Source of the DNA: JBGTLA01 sp041744375 | GTDB lineage: Bacteria > Actinomycetota > Acidimicrobiia > Spongiisociales > ZC4RG35 | DNA: 21,983 nucleotides | Direction: 5' to 3' | NCBI GenBank assembly: GCA_041744375.1 | Contig: JBGTLA010000081.1 | Span: forward strand, 1-21,983 | In this document: positions 1 to 7,639 of the stretch, piece by piece | Layout: the number at the start of each line of letters is the position of its first letter | Position numbering within the stretch: position 1 is the first letter of the stretch | The notes under the pieces: model-generated | What the model was told of the DNA's origin: nothing | Database searches by the model: none | The model's input: only the letters and a program-made list of their open reading frames with translations | Program-made: the position numbers and the translations under genes

Positions 1-1753
1 CCAGCCCGGCGAAGGCGTTCTCCGACGACCCCCCGGTGTACCCATGACTGCCGTACCAATAGATGGAGGACCGTTCGGCCAGCTCGGGCGGGGCGTGGAG
101 GCGGGCGCTCTCGAGAATCTCCTCGGCCACACCGAAGGTGATGGCATACACGAGATACCGGTCCCACAACTCCAGAGCGATGGAAGGGGCCTCGTGCAGC
201 CGGGAAAAATCCCGCAAGTAACGACTGAAGGCCGACCAACGGGCTGCCACCTTGGCGCCCGCCCTGGTGCGTTTCACCCGCACCCGGCGCGGTCCGGTGA
301 CGGCCAGGAACACGACCCCGTTGATGATGAGTGCGGCCGTCACGGCAAAGAGGGCCAGCCCTCCAAGAAGTATGGAATCGGTCAACCGTGAGACCACGAA
401 CACCCCCAGCACCCCGGCTCCGATGAATGCCGCCGCCACCAGGCCCGCCGCCTTGCGCCCCGACCGATCGAGGAGACCAGTCGACTCCAGCTCGATGGGT
501 ACCGCCCGGGCGAAGCTCTGATAGTCGGAGGCGTTGGCGCTGGCATCCTCACGAATGCGGCCACGGAACTCGTGCAGCGGCTGGGACCCGTCCGCGAGCA
601 CTCGCCGGAGAATGGAAACGGCATGCGTCTCATAGGGTGCCAGCCCAACAGGAACCTCGCCCATGGCCAGCTCGAGGTCGCTGATCTGTTCCGTGCGGAG
701 ACCGAGAAAGGTCTTCCGCTCCACCGCGACGGGTCGGGCGGTGAGTATCCCGCGCCGGATGAAGTCGAAGACGGTGGCAGTGAAAGCCCGCTCGTCGACC
801 CGGCCCTGGGCGATGAGCCCGGCGACCTGGGCAGGCGAGAGGTCGTCGGGCGGTTCTTGTTCGTACTCCCGGTCGTAGCTGACGGTCGGCTCCCGGCCGT
901 ATCTCAGGTACACGGCCATGCCGGCGACGAGGGCGGGGGCGACGGCGAATACCGCCCCCCAGGTGACCAGCCTGCGCACCCTCTCGATGGCATCCTGAGA
1001 ACCGGCTGCAATTCTCACCTCGTCCTCTTGGATCAGCTCGAGACCCTGGCCGCCCAGGGCCGAGCCTCCCGCGCTCGACTCGAGCAGGCGACGCGGAAAG
1101 GCCACACGGAACTCGACGAATTGACCCGACGGGATTCGGTTTGCCTCCAGGCTCGGCTCGGTCCCACTGTCGCCCAGTGACGTCGAACCTGCCACGGACT
1201 CGGGGTGACCCCACACGAACACCTCCCCGGCCTCCGCGCCGGCCGGGATAGCCATCGTGGCCGTCAACCGATCGAGTGCAACTCTCCATTCGGACCCCCA
1301 CACCTGGAGGTAGACATCGACGTAGTCGTCGTACACCTTGGCGAGGCCCGTCATCCGGTAACGGATCTCGAAGGTGCGCTCTTGGTCGGTGGCTGCATAA
1401 TGCCACACCACCCTCATCCGGCCCCCGAGGTCACGGACCCCAAAGGTGCCGGCCGGCGACGAACAACCCAGATCGGTGCAGCCACCCGGCAGGTACACAG
1501 AACCGGCCTCCGACACGGACACGTCGCTCACCGCCTCGCCTGCCCGCAATGGGATCTCCCGGAAACCCCCGGAGAACGATCCCCGGAAGTCGTATGTGAT
1601 CCTTTCGAGCACTGCGATCGATCCATCCGGCTCGACTCGGATCTCGACACTCGCCTCCGGGAGCGTGAACTGCTGGGCGGCGGCGGGAAGGGCAGCCCCC
1701 AATACCAACAAGAAGAGAGCGGTGGTCGTGACCGACCGGAGGATCTTCCTCAG
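1..1753 (-). CDS. DUF2207 family predicted membrane protein, 3' end cut by window edge
   Basis: A single open frame of 584 codons runs from just inside the end of lemA to the window edge, so the last few residues are missing. It starts with a good signal peptide (RKILRSV, then a Leu/Ala core ending AAAQQ, about residues 1-27). A soluble beta-rich DUF2207 domain follows, with the typical GGFREIPL near residue 63. One transmembrane segment lies at about 262-281 and two more at about 436-485. The C-terminal block contains YLRDFSRLHE and WDRYLVYA, then IYWYGSHGY; a Gly-rich tail normally follows. No ATG or GTG exists in frame near the 5' end. The only start that keeps the signal peptide is CTG at 1751-1753, overlapping the lemA stop as CTGA. 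DUF2207 genes commonly sit next to lemA; the biochemical role is unknown. Family call is firm, the CTG start is inferred. Confidence 0.88.
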   Translation of the reverse strand, partial: MRKILRSVTTTALFLLVLGAALPAAAQQFTLPEASVEIRVEPDGSIAVLERITYDFRGSFSGGFREIPLRAGEAVSDVSVSEAGSVYLPGGCTDLGCSSPAGTFGVRDLGGRMRVVWHYAATDQERTFEIRYRMTGLAKVYDDYVDVYLQVWGSEWRVALDRLTATMAIPAGAEAGEVFVWGHPESVAGSTSLGDSGTEPSLEANRIPSGQFVEFRVAFPRRLLESSAGGSALGGQGLELIQEDEVRIAAGSQDAIERVRRLVTWGAVFAVAPALVAGMAVYLRYGREPTVSYDREYEQEPPDDLSPAQVAGLIAQGRVDERAFTATVFDFIRRGILTARPVAVERKTFLGLRTEQISDLELAMGEVPVGLAPYETHAVSILRRVLADGSQPLHEFRGRIREDASANASDYQSFARAVPIELESTGLLDRSGRKAAGLVAAAFIGAGVLGVFVVSRLTDSILLGGLALFAVTAALIINGVVFLAVTGPRRVRVKRTRAGAKVAARWSAFSRYLRDFSRLHEAPSIALELWDRYLVYAITFGVAEEILESARLHAPPELAERSSIYWYGSHGYTGGSSENAFAGL

Positions 1754-2292
1754 AACTCCACCCGGGGTGTCTCGTCGGCCCCAGGACCGGCGTCGAAGTA
1801 TGCACGGATGCGGAATCCGGTGAGCGACGCCACGATATTGGTGGGCACCGTCTGCACGGCGTTGTTGTAGGTGAGGACAGTGTCGTTGTAGATCTGGCGG
1901 GCCACCGCGATGCGATCTTCGGTGTCGGATAGCTGGGTCTGGAGGTCGGCGAAGTTGGGAGCGGCCCGAAGTTCGGGATAAGCCTCGGCCAGGGCGAACA
2001 GCTGGCGTAGCGCCGCCGTGAGGATGTTCTCGGCCTCGGCCTGCGCTTGGGGGCCCTCGGCGGCCTGAGCAGCGGCGCGCGCCTCGACCACGGCCTCGAG
2101 GGTGTCGCGCTCATGCGAGGCGTACCCCTTCACGGTCTCGACGAGGTTCGGGATCAGGTCGTAGCGGCGTTTGAGTTGCACATCCACCTGCGACCAGGAG
2201 TTGTCGACGCGATTTCGGGCCTGAACCAGGCGGTTGTAGATGACGATTACCGCCACCACGAGCACCGCCAAGGCGATGAGGATCCATTCCAT
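1750..2292 (-). CDS. lemA: LemA family protein
   Basis: This 180-residue protein has the standard LemA layout: an N-terminal membrane anchor (MEWILIALAVLVVAVIVIYN), then a helical bundle beginning NRVDNSWSQVDVQLKRRYDLI, with LVETVKGYASHE and the late block YNDTVLTYNNAVQTVPTNIVA. Length matches the usual 180-200 residues. LemA proteins are membrane-anchored, with most of the protein outside the lipid; their molecular function is unresolved. It overlaps the downstream DUF2207 gene by the CTGA motif, the common lemA-DUF2207 pairing, so the two products probably act together at the membrane. No clear Shine-Dalgarno precedes the ATG. Transcription may come from the sucCD side or from an unseen promoter. 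Confidence 0.93.
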   Translation of the reverse strand: MEWILIALAVLVVAVIVIYNRLVQARNRVDNSWSQVDVQLKRRYDLIPNLVETVKGYASHERDTLEAVVEARAAAQAAEGPQAQAEAENILTAALRQLFALAEAYPELRAAPNFADLQTQLSDTEDRIAVARQIYNDTVLTYNNAVQTVPTNIVASLTGFRIRAYFDAGPGADETPRVEF

Positions 2293-2334
2293 TTCTACCC
2301 GAGCTTTCTATCTCGACTTGCGGCCGTCGCCAGC

Positions 2335-2595
2335 CTACCCGCCGGTCTTCACCGCTGAGCGTCTGCCATGGACGCAACCACCTTCCGCCACCTGGCCAAG
2401 GCGAGGCGCTCCCTCAAAACGCTCGGAGACCACCCTGATCGTGCGTCGGTGGATTCGGCCCGTGTGGGCGATCAGGTCGGCCACCGTCCATCCCGGGTAC
2501 CGTGGAACCGCAGCCTCAGGAGATTCTGAACCGACCTCGCCGAGCCGGCCGGCGTCCCTGATCAAGGCGAGCCGGTCGTAGGTCACCGCACCCAT
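2335..2595 (-). CDS. Truncated maleylpyruvate isomerase-like (MDMPI_N / DinB-like) N-terminus
   Basis: The 86-residue product carries the N-terminal signature of the mycothiol-dependent maleylpyruvate isomerase superfamily: VPRYPGWTVADLIAHTGRIHR at about residues 30-50. Full-length members usually exceed 180 residues. Here similarity stops near residue 70 (EGAPRLGQ), and the ORF then runs through unrelated sequence to a stop. I found no continuation in the other minus-strand frames before lemA begins 42 nt later. The His in LIAHTGR is in the position of a metal-ligand His of the DinB-like fold, but the remaining ligands would be missing. The ATG lies 1 nt after the sucD stop (TGA-G-ATG), so translation is probably coupled. 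It may be a gene remnant left by a deletion. Confidence 0.6.
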   Translation of the reverse strand: MGAVTYDRLALIRDAGRLGEVGSESPEAAVPRYPGWTVADLIAHTGRIHRRTIRVVSERFEGAPRLGQVAEGGCVHGRRSAVKTGG

Positions 2596-2596
2596 C

Positions 2597-3520
2597 TCAG
2601 CCCAGGGCCTCGAGCATGGCCCGCCCCATGTCGCTAGGGGTCGAGGCCATCACGATCCCGGCCGCGGTCATGGCGGCGATCTTGGCCTCCGCCGTGCCCT
2701 TCCCGCCGGACACGATGGCGCCGGCGTGGCCCATGCGTTTGCCGGGAGGCGCAGTGGTTCCGGCGATGAACCCAGCCACCGGCTTGGTCATGTCGGCGGC
2801 GACATGCTCCGCTGCCTCCTCCTCGGCCGTGCCGCCGATCTCGCCGATCATGATCACACCTTCGGTATCGGGATCTTCTTCGAACAAGCGCAGGACGTCG
2901 ACGAAATTGGTTCCGTTGACGGGATCACCTCCGATGCCCACTGCCGTGGTCTGGCCGAGACCGAGCTGGGTGAGCTGATGGACCGCCTCGTAGGTCAGGG
3001 TTCCCGAGCGGGAGACGACACCGATCTTTCCCGGTTGGTGGATGTACCCCGGCATGATCCCGATCTTGCATTGGCGAGGAGTAATCACACCAGGGCAGTT
3101 CGGGCCCACCAACCGTGTCACCGAACCCTCCAGGTAGCGCTTGGCGATCACCATGTCGGCGACCGGGATCCCCTCCGTGATGGCCACGACCAGTTCGATC
3201 CCGGCGTGGGCGGCCTCCATGATGGCGTCGGCGGCAAACGCAGGCGGTACGTACACGACTGAGGCAGTTGCCCCGGTGGCATCGCTCGCCTCGGCCACCG
3301 ATGCGAATATGGGCAACTCGACTCGGTACTCCCCAGGACGATCCGGCACACCGGAATGATCCGTTTCTCCCGCGAATGTCTCGATCGACCCGGCGCGGGA
3401 CGGATGCACGGCACCCACCATCTGGGTTCCGTAGGCGATGGCCTTGTCGGTGTGGAAGCGTCCGGTGGCTCCCATCCCCTGGACGAGGACTTTGGTGTCT
3501 CCCTGGACGAGAATGCTCAT
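2597..3520 (-). CDS. sucD: Succinyl-CoA synthetase (succinate-CoA ligase) alpha subunit
   Basis: The alpha subunit binds CoA and carries the phosphohistidine used to convert succinyl-CoA, phosphate and NDP to succinate, CoA and NTP in the TCA cycle. Visible signatures are the Rossmann CoA-binding start VQGMGATGRFHTDKAI (about residues 13-28), GPNCPGVITP, the VSRSGTLTYE segment, and the active-site loop GHAGAIVSGGKGTAEAK with H265 as the phosphorylated His. I chose the ATG giving MSILVQ; a GTG 36 nt upstream would add a Gly-rich, non-conserved dozen residues. The 307-residue length slightly exceeds the usual 290 because of an extra stretch around residues 50-67. It lies 58 nt downstream of sucC, one operon. 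Confidence 0.95.
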   Translation of the reverse strand: MSILVQGDTKVLVQGMGATGRFHTDKAIAYGTQMVGAVHPSRAGSIETFAGETDHSGVPDRPGEYRVELPIFASVAEASDATGATASVVYVPPAFAADAIMEAAHAGIELVVAITEGIPVADMVIAKRYLEGSVTRLVGPNCPGVITPRQCKIGIMPGYIHQPGKIGVVSRSGTLTYEAVHQLTQLGLGQTTAVGIGGDPVNGTNFVDVLRLFEEDPDTEGVIMIGEIGGTAEEEAAEHVAADMTKPVAGFIAGTTAPPGKRMGHAGAIVSGGKGTAEAKIAAMTAAGIVMASTPSDMGRAMLEALG

Positions 3521-3578
3521 GGTTGCCCATCCCCCGCCCGGACTCCCGACCGCCACCTGCCGTCAGGCGCCTTGCGTC

Positions 3579-4802
3579 TCATCTCGCCAGCTCCACGATC
3601 TTCTGGGCGCCGTCTTTCATGTCGTCGGCGGCAACCACGTCGAGGCCCGACTCCTCGATGATCCGCTTCCCGGCCTCGACGTTGGTCCCTTCCAACCGCA
3701 CCACCAGGGGAACCTCGAGCCCGACTTGTTGAACCGCTTCCACGATTCCGGTGGCGAGAGTGTCACAGCGCATGATCCCCCCGAAGATGTTGACGAATAT
3801 CCCCTTCACCTTGGGATCGCGAGTGATGATCCCAAAGGCGGTCGCCACCTGGTCGGCGCTGGCGCCACCCCCGACATCCAAGAAGTTGGCCGGCTCCCCC
3901 CCGACATGTTTGATGGTGTCCATCGTGGCCATCGCCAGGCCCGCTCCGTTCACCAGGCACCCGATGGTCCCGTCGAGACTGATGTAGGAGAGGCCGGCTT
4001 CTTTCGCCTCCAGCTCGGCCGGGTCCTCTTCGGAGACGTCGCGCATGGCGGCGATCTCCGGGTGCCTGAACAGGGCGTTGTCGTCGAAGGCCATCTTCCC
4101 GTCGAGGGCCATCACCTCGCCGGCCGTGGTGACCACAAGTGGGTTGATTTCGATGAGGTCGCTGTCCCAGTCCATCGCCGCCGCAGCCAACTCCTTGACG
4201 AACCCGACGAAGTTCCTGGCCGAGTCGCCTTCCAGACCGAGACCACGGGCCACGGTGTTGGCCTGGAAGTCGGCCAGGCCTATGGCTGGATCGATCACCT
4301 GACGGAGGATGAGCTCGGGTGTCTCCTCGGCCACCTTTTCGATCTCCATTCCCCCCTCGACGGAGGCCATCACGATGTTTCGCCCCCGGGCCCGGTCGAG
4401 GAGGATGGATAGATACAGTTCCCGAGCGATATCGATGCCCTGTTCGATGTAGAGCCGGGTGACCTGCTTGCCTTCGGGCCCGGTCTGGACTGTCACCAGG
4501 GTCGAGCCCAGCATCCGCTCGGCCAGCTCGCGCACCTCGGACTCGGCGGCCTCGAGGCCACCCTCCACCCCTGCGGTGATCACGTTGACGCCATGGGTGT
4601 CGGGATGCTCGCGGAATGTCCCCTTGCCTCTCCCCCCGGCGTGGATCTGGGACTTGACCACCACCACCGGGTTGCCCGACGACTCGATGAGGGGCCCGAC
4701 GGCCGCCACCGCCTCGTCGACGGTCGTGGCCAGGCGTCCGCGGGGGACGGCGATCCCCCGTTTCGCCATGAGTTCTTTGGCCTGGTACTCGTGGATCTTC
4801 AT
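3579..4802 (-). CDS. sucC: Succinyl-CoA synthetase (succinate-CoA ligase, ADP/GDP) beta subunit
   Basis: The beta subunit supplies the ATP-grasp nucleotide site and, with sucD, forms the TCA-cycle enzyme. The protein begins MKIHEYQAKELMAKRGI, the typical sucC start. It has VVKSQIHAGGRGKG in the grasp domain (about residues 48-61), the metal-binding DLIEINPLV block, NGAGLAMATMD, and the C-terminal flavodoxin-like domain with FVNIFGGIMRCD. Length 407 fits the family (about 390). The start codon lies 8 nt after a TACCGT -10 hexamer with no Shine-Dalgarno, so the mRNA is probably leaderless. It leads the sucC-sucD pair. Confidence 0.96.
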   Translation of the reverse strand: MKIHEYQAKELMAKRGIAVPRGRLATTVDEAVAAVGPLIESSGNPVVVVKSQIHAGGRGKGTFREHPDTHGVNVITAGVEGGLEAAESEVRELAERMLGSTLVTVQTGPEGKQVTRLYIEQGIDIARELYLSILLDRARGRNIVMASVEGGMEIEKVAEETPELILRQVIDPAIGLADFQANTVARGLGLEGDSARNFVGFVKELAAAAMDWDSDLIEINPLVVTTAGEVMALDGKMAFDDNALFRHPEIAAMRDVSEEDPAELEAKEAGLSYISLDGTIGCLVNGAGLAMATMDTIKHVGGEPANFLDVGGGASADQVATAFGIITRDPKVKGIFVNIFGGIMRCDTLATGIVEAVQQVGLEVPLVVRLEGTNVEAGKRIIEESGLDVVAADDMKDGAQKIVELAR

Positions 4803-4810
4803 GGCACCTG

Positions 4811-4816
4811 ACGGTA
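4811..4816 (-). promoter_or_regulatory. -10 element of sucC (leaderless)
   Basis: On the minus strand TACCGT is followed by 8 nt and then the sucC ATG, so the predicted transcript starts at or within a base or two of the start codon. No Shine-Dalgarno can fit. No convincing -35 hexamer is seen at 16-18 nt spacing. Confidence 0.5.
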
Positions 4817-4845
4817 GCGGGTCGCCGCCGCACCCTGGCGAGGCA

Positions 4846-5286
4846 CTATTCGCCTATGTCCTCTGCCCACACCGCGGGATGAGCCGCCGCGAACTCCTGC
4901 ATCATCTCGATCAGCTCGGGATCCTCGAACAGGACAACTTCGACCCCGTACTCGGCCAGCCAGTCATGCCCGCCGTGGAACGTGACGGCTTCACCGACCA
5001 CCAGGCGCGAGATCCCGAACTGGCGAATGAGCCCGGAGCAGTACCAACAGGGAGACAAGGTGGTGGCCATGGTGGTCCCGCGATAGCTGCGTCGGCGTCC
5101 CGCCGCCCGGAAGGCAGCCGTCTCGCCGTGGACGGTGGGGTCACCGTCTTGGATCCGGCGGTTGTGTCCCCGACCCCACAGCTCTCCGCCCGGCCCGAAC
5201 AAGGCGGCACCGATAGGTATACCGCCCCCGGCACCTCCGATCCGAGCTTCCTCCTTGGCTACCGCCAGGAACTCGAGATCGGTCAT
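4846..5286 (-). CDS. Cytosine deaminase, yeast FCY1-like, zinc-dependent
   Basis: A 146-residue member of the CDA/tRNA-deaminase fold. The zinc site is complete: H53 and E55 in HGETAAF, C80 and C83 in SPCWYC. The sequence around LSPCWYCSGLIRQFGISRL and the C-terminal FAAAHPAVWAEDIGE closely follow the yeast cytosine deaminase pattern, where the end reads WFEDIGE, rather than the guanine deaminase or TadA pattern. Expected activity is hydrolytic deamination of cytosine to uracil for pyrimidine salvage; another small heterocyclic amine cannot be excluded. Its ATG overlaps the stop of the B12-binding subunit gene as ATGA, so both are translated from one message. It is unrelated to the amidohydrolase CodA of E. 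coli. Confidence 0.85.
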   Translation of the reverse strand: MTDLEFLAVAKEEARIGGAGGGIPIGAALFGPGGELWGRGHNRRIQDGDPTVHGETAAFRAAGRRRSYRGTTMATTLSPCWYCSGLIRQFGISRLVVGEAVTFHGGHDWLAEYGVEVVLFEDPELIEMMQEFAAAHPAVWAEDIGE

Positions 5287-5675
5287 GTTCGCTCGGGTAC
5301 GTTCTCTTGTACCCAGCGGCCGATCCCGTCCAACGATGCTCCCGGGGTGAACACAGCGGCGATTCCCGCCTCGACGAGGACGTCGATGTCGGCCTCGGGT
5401 ATGACTCCTCCTCCGAACACCACCACGTCAGAGGCCTCACGTTTGGCCAATTCCTCGACAACTTTGGGAAAGAGCCCCAGATGCGCCCCCGAAAGGGAGG
5501 AAAGGCCGACGGCGTCGACGTCTTCTTGCACGGCCGTCTCAGCGATCTGGGCTGGAGTCTGATGGAGCCCGGAGTAGATAACCTCGTGGCCGGCGTCGCG
5601 CAACGCCCGGGCGATGATCTTCGCTCCTCGGTCGTGCCCGTCGAGACCCGGCTTGGCGATGAGGATACGGCGCAT
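5283..5675 (-). CDS. Stand-alone B12-binding subunit, methylmalonyl-CoA mutase C-terminal type
   Basis: This 130-residue protein is just the cobalamin-binding Rossmann domain. It begins RRILIAKPGLDGHDRGAK, containing the DxHxxG signature (D12, H14, G17; H14 would replace the base as lower axial ligand of cobalamin). It continues with VGLSSLSGAH and VVFGGGVIPEAD, the conserved S-x-L and GGG loops. In split mutases such a subunit pairs with a separate catalytic barrel subunit; none lies in this window. The substrate could be methylmalonyl-CoA, isobutyryl-CoA or ethylmalonyl-CoA; sucCD nearby makes the first attractive but not proven. The ATG lies 8 nt after a TAACCT hexamer. The gene overlaps the cytosine deaminase by 4 nt. 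Confidence 0.88.
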   Translation of the reverse strand: MRRILIAKPGLDGHDRGAKIIARALRDAGHEVIYSGLHQTPAQIAETAVQEDVDAVGLSSLSGAHLGLFPKVVEELAKREASDVVVFGGGVIPEADIDVLVEAGIAAVFTPGASLDGIGRWVQENVPERT

Positions 5676-5683
5676 CCCCCAAG

Positions 5684-5689
5684 AGGTTA
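5684..5689 (-). promoter_or_regulatory. -10 element of B12-subunit gene (leaderless)
   Basis: TAACCT on the minus strand is followed by 8 nt and then ATG. The spacing predicts transcription starting at the start codon. The short G-run before ATG is not a convincing ribosome-binding site, and no clear -35 is visible. Confidence 0.45.
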
Positions 5690-5711
5690 CCCAGAACGGG
5701 CGTGTGGGCGG

Positions 5712-6287
5712 TCAGTCCTGTTTCGTCTTGCCGGCGAGGCGCTGGGCTCGTTTCCATTGGCGCACCCGGGTGAGTGAGGCGGGACCGTCCACGTCGGCGA
5801 CCGAGCGCGGGGTGTCGTCGACGAAGGGCCCGGCCCACCTCTCCCAGCCCGGAGGGCGAACGCCGAACCGCTTGGCGAGCAGGGCCAGGAAGATCATCGA
5901 CTTCTCCTCACCGAAACCCGGTAGGGACGAGATACGGCCGAACAAGGTGTCGGCGTCGGTATCCGGGGCCCAGATGGCGGCACCATCGCCGTCGCACTCG
6001 TCGACCAGCCGCCCGCACAGGGCATGGATGCGCCGGCCCATGACGGCGGGAAAGCGATGGATGGCGGGCTTGGCGCAGCAGATCGCAACGAACTCGTCGG
6101 GATCCATGGTGGCGATGGTCTGAGCGTCGAGGCCCCCGAGCCGCTCCTCCAGCGTGGCCGGTCCCCGGAAGGCCCATTCCATCGAAACCTGCTGGTCGAG
6201 CAACATCCCGATGAGGAGGGCCGTCCCGTCGGCGTTGAGAAGATTATCGGCGTGGGAATCACCAGTGATGGCCACGCTTCCACCCAT
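5712..6287 (-). CDS. HhH-GPD family base-excision repair protein
   Basis: The 191-residue product resembles the short HhH-GPD proteins common in Actinobacteria. After an N-terminal helix with LLIGMLLDQQVSMEWAF (about residues 24-40), where the Gln-rich turn is typical of the glycosylase fold, comes the helix-hairpin-helix LPGFGEEKSMIFLALLAKRF at about 142-161. The lytic Lys of Nth-type enzymes would be two residues after the hairpin Gly; here Lys is one position later. The catalytic Asp could lie in GPFVDDTPRS, so activity is uncertain. No C-terminal iron-sulfur cluster cysteine set is seen. The ATG is used, but a GTG four codons in is also possible. The gene lies 46 nt downstream of dinB, suggesting joint transcription with a DNA-damage tolerance gene. 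Confidence 0.8.
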   Translation of the reverse strand: MGGSVAITGDSHADNLLNADGTALLIGMLLDQQVSMEWAFRGPATLEERLGGLDAQTIATMDPDEFVAICCAKPAIHRFPAVMGRRIHALCGRLVDECDGDGAAIWAPDTDADTLFGRISSLPGFGEEKSMIFLALLAKRFGVRPPGWERWAGPFVDDTPRSVADVDGPASLTRVRQWKRAQRLAGKTKQD

Positions 6288-6333
6288 GCTAGGACACCGT
6301 CCTCTCGTTCAACATAAGCCCCTGCGACGATAG

Positions 6334-7566
6334 TCATTCGCGCTCGGCCAGCTTTCGGAACTCGTCGGGAGCCTCGCCGTCGTTTCGACCCAACAGAGCG
6401 GCCCGAGTCACGGCCCTCTCGCCAAACCTCCTTCTGATCTCGTCCACCTGACGGTCTACGGCGGCGGCGCTCGACGCCGCCGGGCTGCCAGATCGTTCCA
6501 CGTCACCCGGGTCCAACCCCAGCTCCATCTGGGTACCTTCACTCCGCACCAACCCAGAAACGGACAGCCCGATCAGGGTGACCGGCTCAGGCGCCCCACC
6601 GATGGCCTCAGCGACGAGGAGACGACCCACCTTGGCCAGGGCAACAGTGGCACCTGTGGGACCTTCCAGCGTGTGAGAGCGGGAGACAACCCGACCAAGG
6701 GGAAACCTGACTCTCACGGCAATGGTCCGTGCGCTTCGACCCTTGGCTCGCAACCTGCGGCCGACACGATCGGCGATCGACCAGACCACGCGGTCGATCT
6801 CGTCCGGATCGGTGACACCGGGGCCGAGGGCCTGCTGTGAACCGACCGACTTGGCACGGGGCCGGGGACGAACACGACGCGAGTCGCGATTGTGGGCGAG
6901 GGCGAGCAGATGCCCGGCCGCGGCCGCGCCCAGCCAGTTGGCCAGCGTCTCGAAAGGAAGCTCGGCCATGTCCCCCACCTTTTCGATGCCTCCCCGGTGG
7001 AGCTTGGCAGCCGTGGCCGGCCCCACCCCCCACAGGATCTCGATGGGGAGTGGATGGAGGAACTCCAGCTCACCTCCCACCGGCACCGACATGAGCCCGT
7101 TTGGCTTGGCGACCTTGGAACCGACCTTGGCCAGGAACTTGGTGGAGGCGATGCCGATCGACACGGCCAGGCCGACCTCTTCGCGCACCTGGGCCCTGAT
7201 CTGAGTGGCGATGTGACCGGACGAGTCGAAGAGGTGTACCGAACCGGCGACGTCCAAGAAGGCCTCATCGACGGAGATCTGTTCGATGTGGGGCGTGAAC
7301 CTCTCGAAAATCGCCATGACTCGTTCGGAGAAGTCGAGGTAGCGCCCAAACGATCCGGGTACCACGATCAGATCAGGACACACCCGCCGCGCCCGGGCGG
7401 TGGACATGGCCGCCCGCACGCCGTAGGCGCGAGCTTCATAGCTGGCGGCGACGATCACCCCTTGGCCCACCGCCATCGGCTTACCCACCAGGGAAGGGTC
7501 GAGCACCTGCTCCACCGAGGCATAGAAGGCGTCGAGGTCGGCGTGGAGAGTGGTCGCCTCGCTCAT
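6334..7566 (-). CDS. dinB: DNA polymerase IV (Y-family translesion polymerase)
   Basis: This 410-residue Y-family polymerase copies past damaged bases. Catalytic carboxylates are visible: D10 in LHADLDAFYASVEQ, and D100/E101 in ISVDEAFLDV. The thumb has the helix-hairpin-helix ILWGVGPATAAKLH, and a little-finger domain follows (about 235-345). QMELGL at 346-351 is a plausible beta-clamp-binding motif. The start was placed at MSEATTLHADLD because the family begins just before the first catalytic Asp; the longer frame from 7653 would run into the divergent tal promoter. The C-terminal 55 residues after the clamp motif are Ala/Arg-rich extra sequence. No SOS box was recognised upstream. Confidence 0.95.
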   Translation of the reverse strand: MSEATTLHADLDAFYASVEQVLDPSLVGKPMAVGQGVIVAASYEARAYGVRAAMSTARARRVCPDLIVVPGSFGRYLDFSERVMAIFERFTPHIEQISVDEAFLDVAGSVHLFDSSGHIATQIRAQVREEVGLAVSIGIASTKFLAKVGSKVAKPNGLMSVPVGGELEFLHPLPIEILWGVGPATAAKLHRGGIEKVGDMAELPFETLANWLGAAAAGHLLALAHNRDSRRVRPRPRAKSVGSQQALGPGVTDPDEIDRVVWSIADRVGRRLRAKGRSARTIAVRVRFPLGRVVSRSHTLEGPTGATVALAKVGRLLVAEAIGGAPEPVTLIGLSVSGLVRSEGTQMELGLDPGDVERSGSPAASSAAAVDRQVDEIRRRFGERAVTRAALLGRNDGEAPDEFRKLAERE

Positions 7567-7626
7567 CTGCCCATCATGTCGAAGCGGTGTGACAACTACC
7601 CCATGAACGGTAGCCCCAACAGGGAG

Positions 7627-7632
7627 TAGGGT
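7627..7632 (+). promoter_or_regulatory. -10 element of tal (leaderless)
   Basis: TAGGGT is followed by 7 nt and then the tal ATG, so the transcript should begin at the start codon. The 73-nt gap to the divergent dinB start leaves little room for other control sites. No clear -35 is seen at the expected distance. Confidence 0.45.
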
Positions 7633-7639
7633 TTGGCTC

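Noticed and set aside
630..1406. 258-codon minus-strand frame inside the DUF2207 gene
   Set aside because: Arg/Gly/Pro-rich composition is typical of an off-frame shadow; the DUF2207 frame covers the same region with clear family motifs.
6291..6303. Small dyad AGGAC-ACC-GTCCT before the HhH-GPD gene
   Set aside because: Five-bp arms are expected by chance at this GC content; no regulator or terminator features accompany it.
7567..7639. SOS (LexA) operator between dinB and tal
   Set aside because: No GAAC-N4-GTTC-like dyad of actinobacterial LexA sites was found in this 73-nt gap or just before pcrA.
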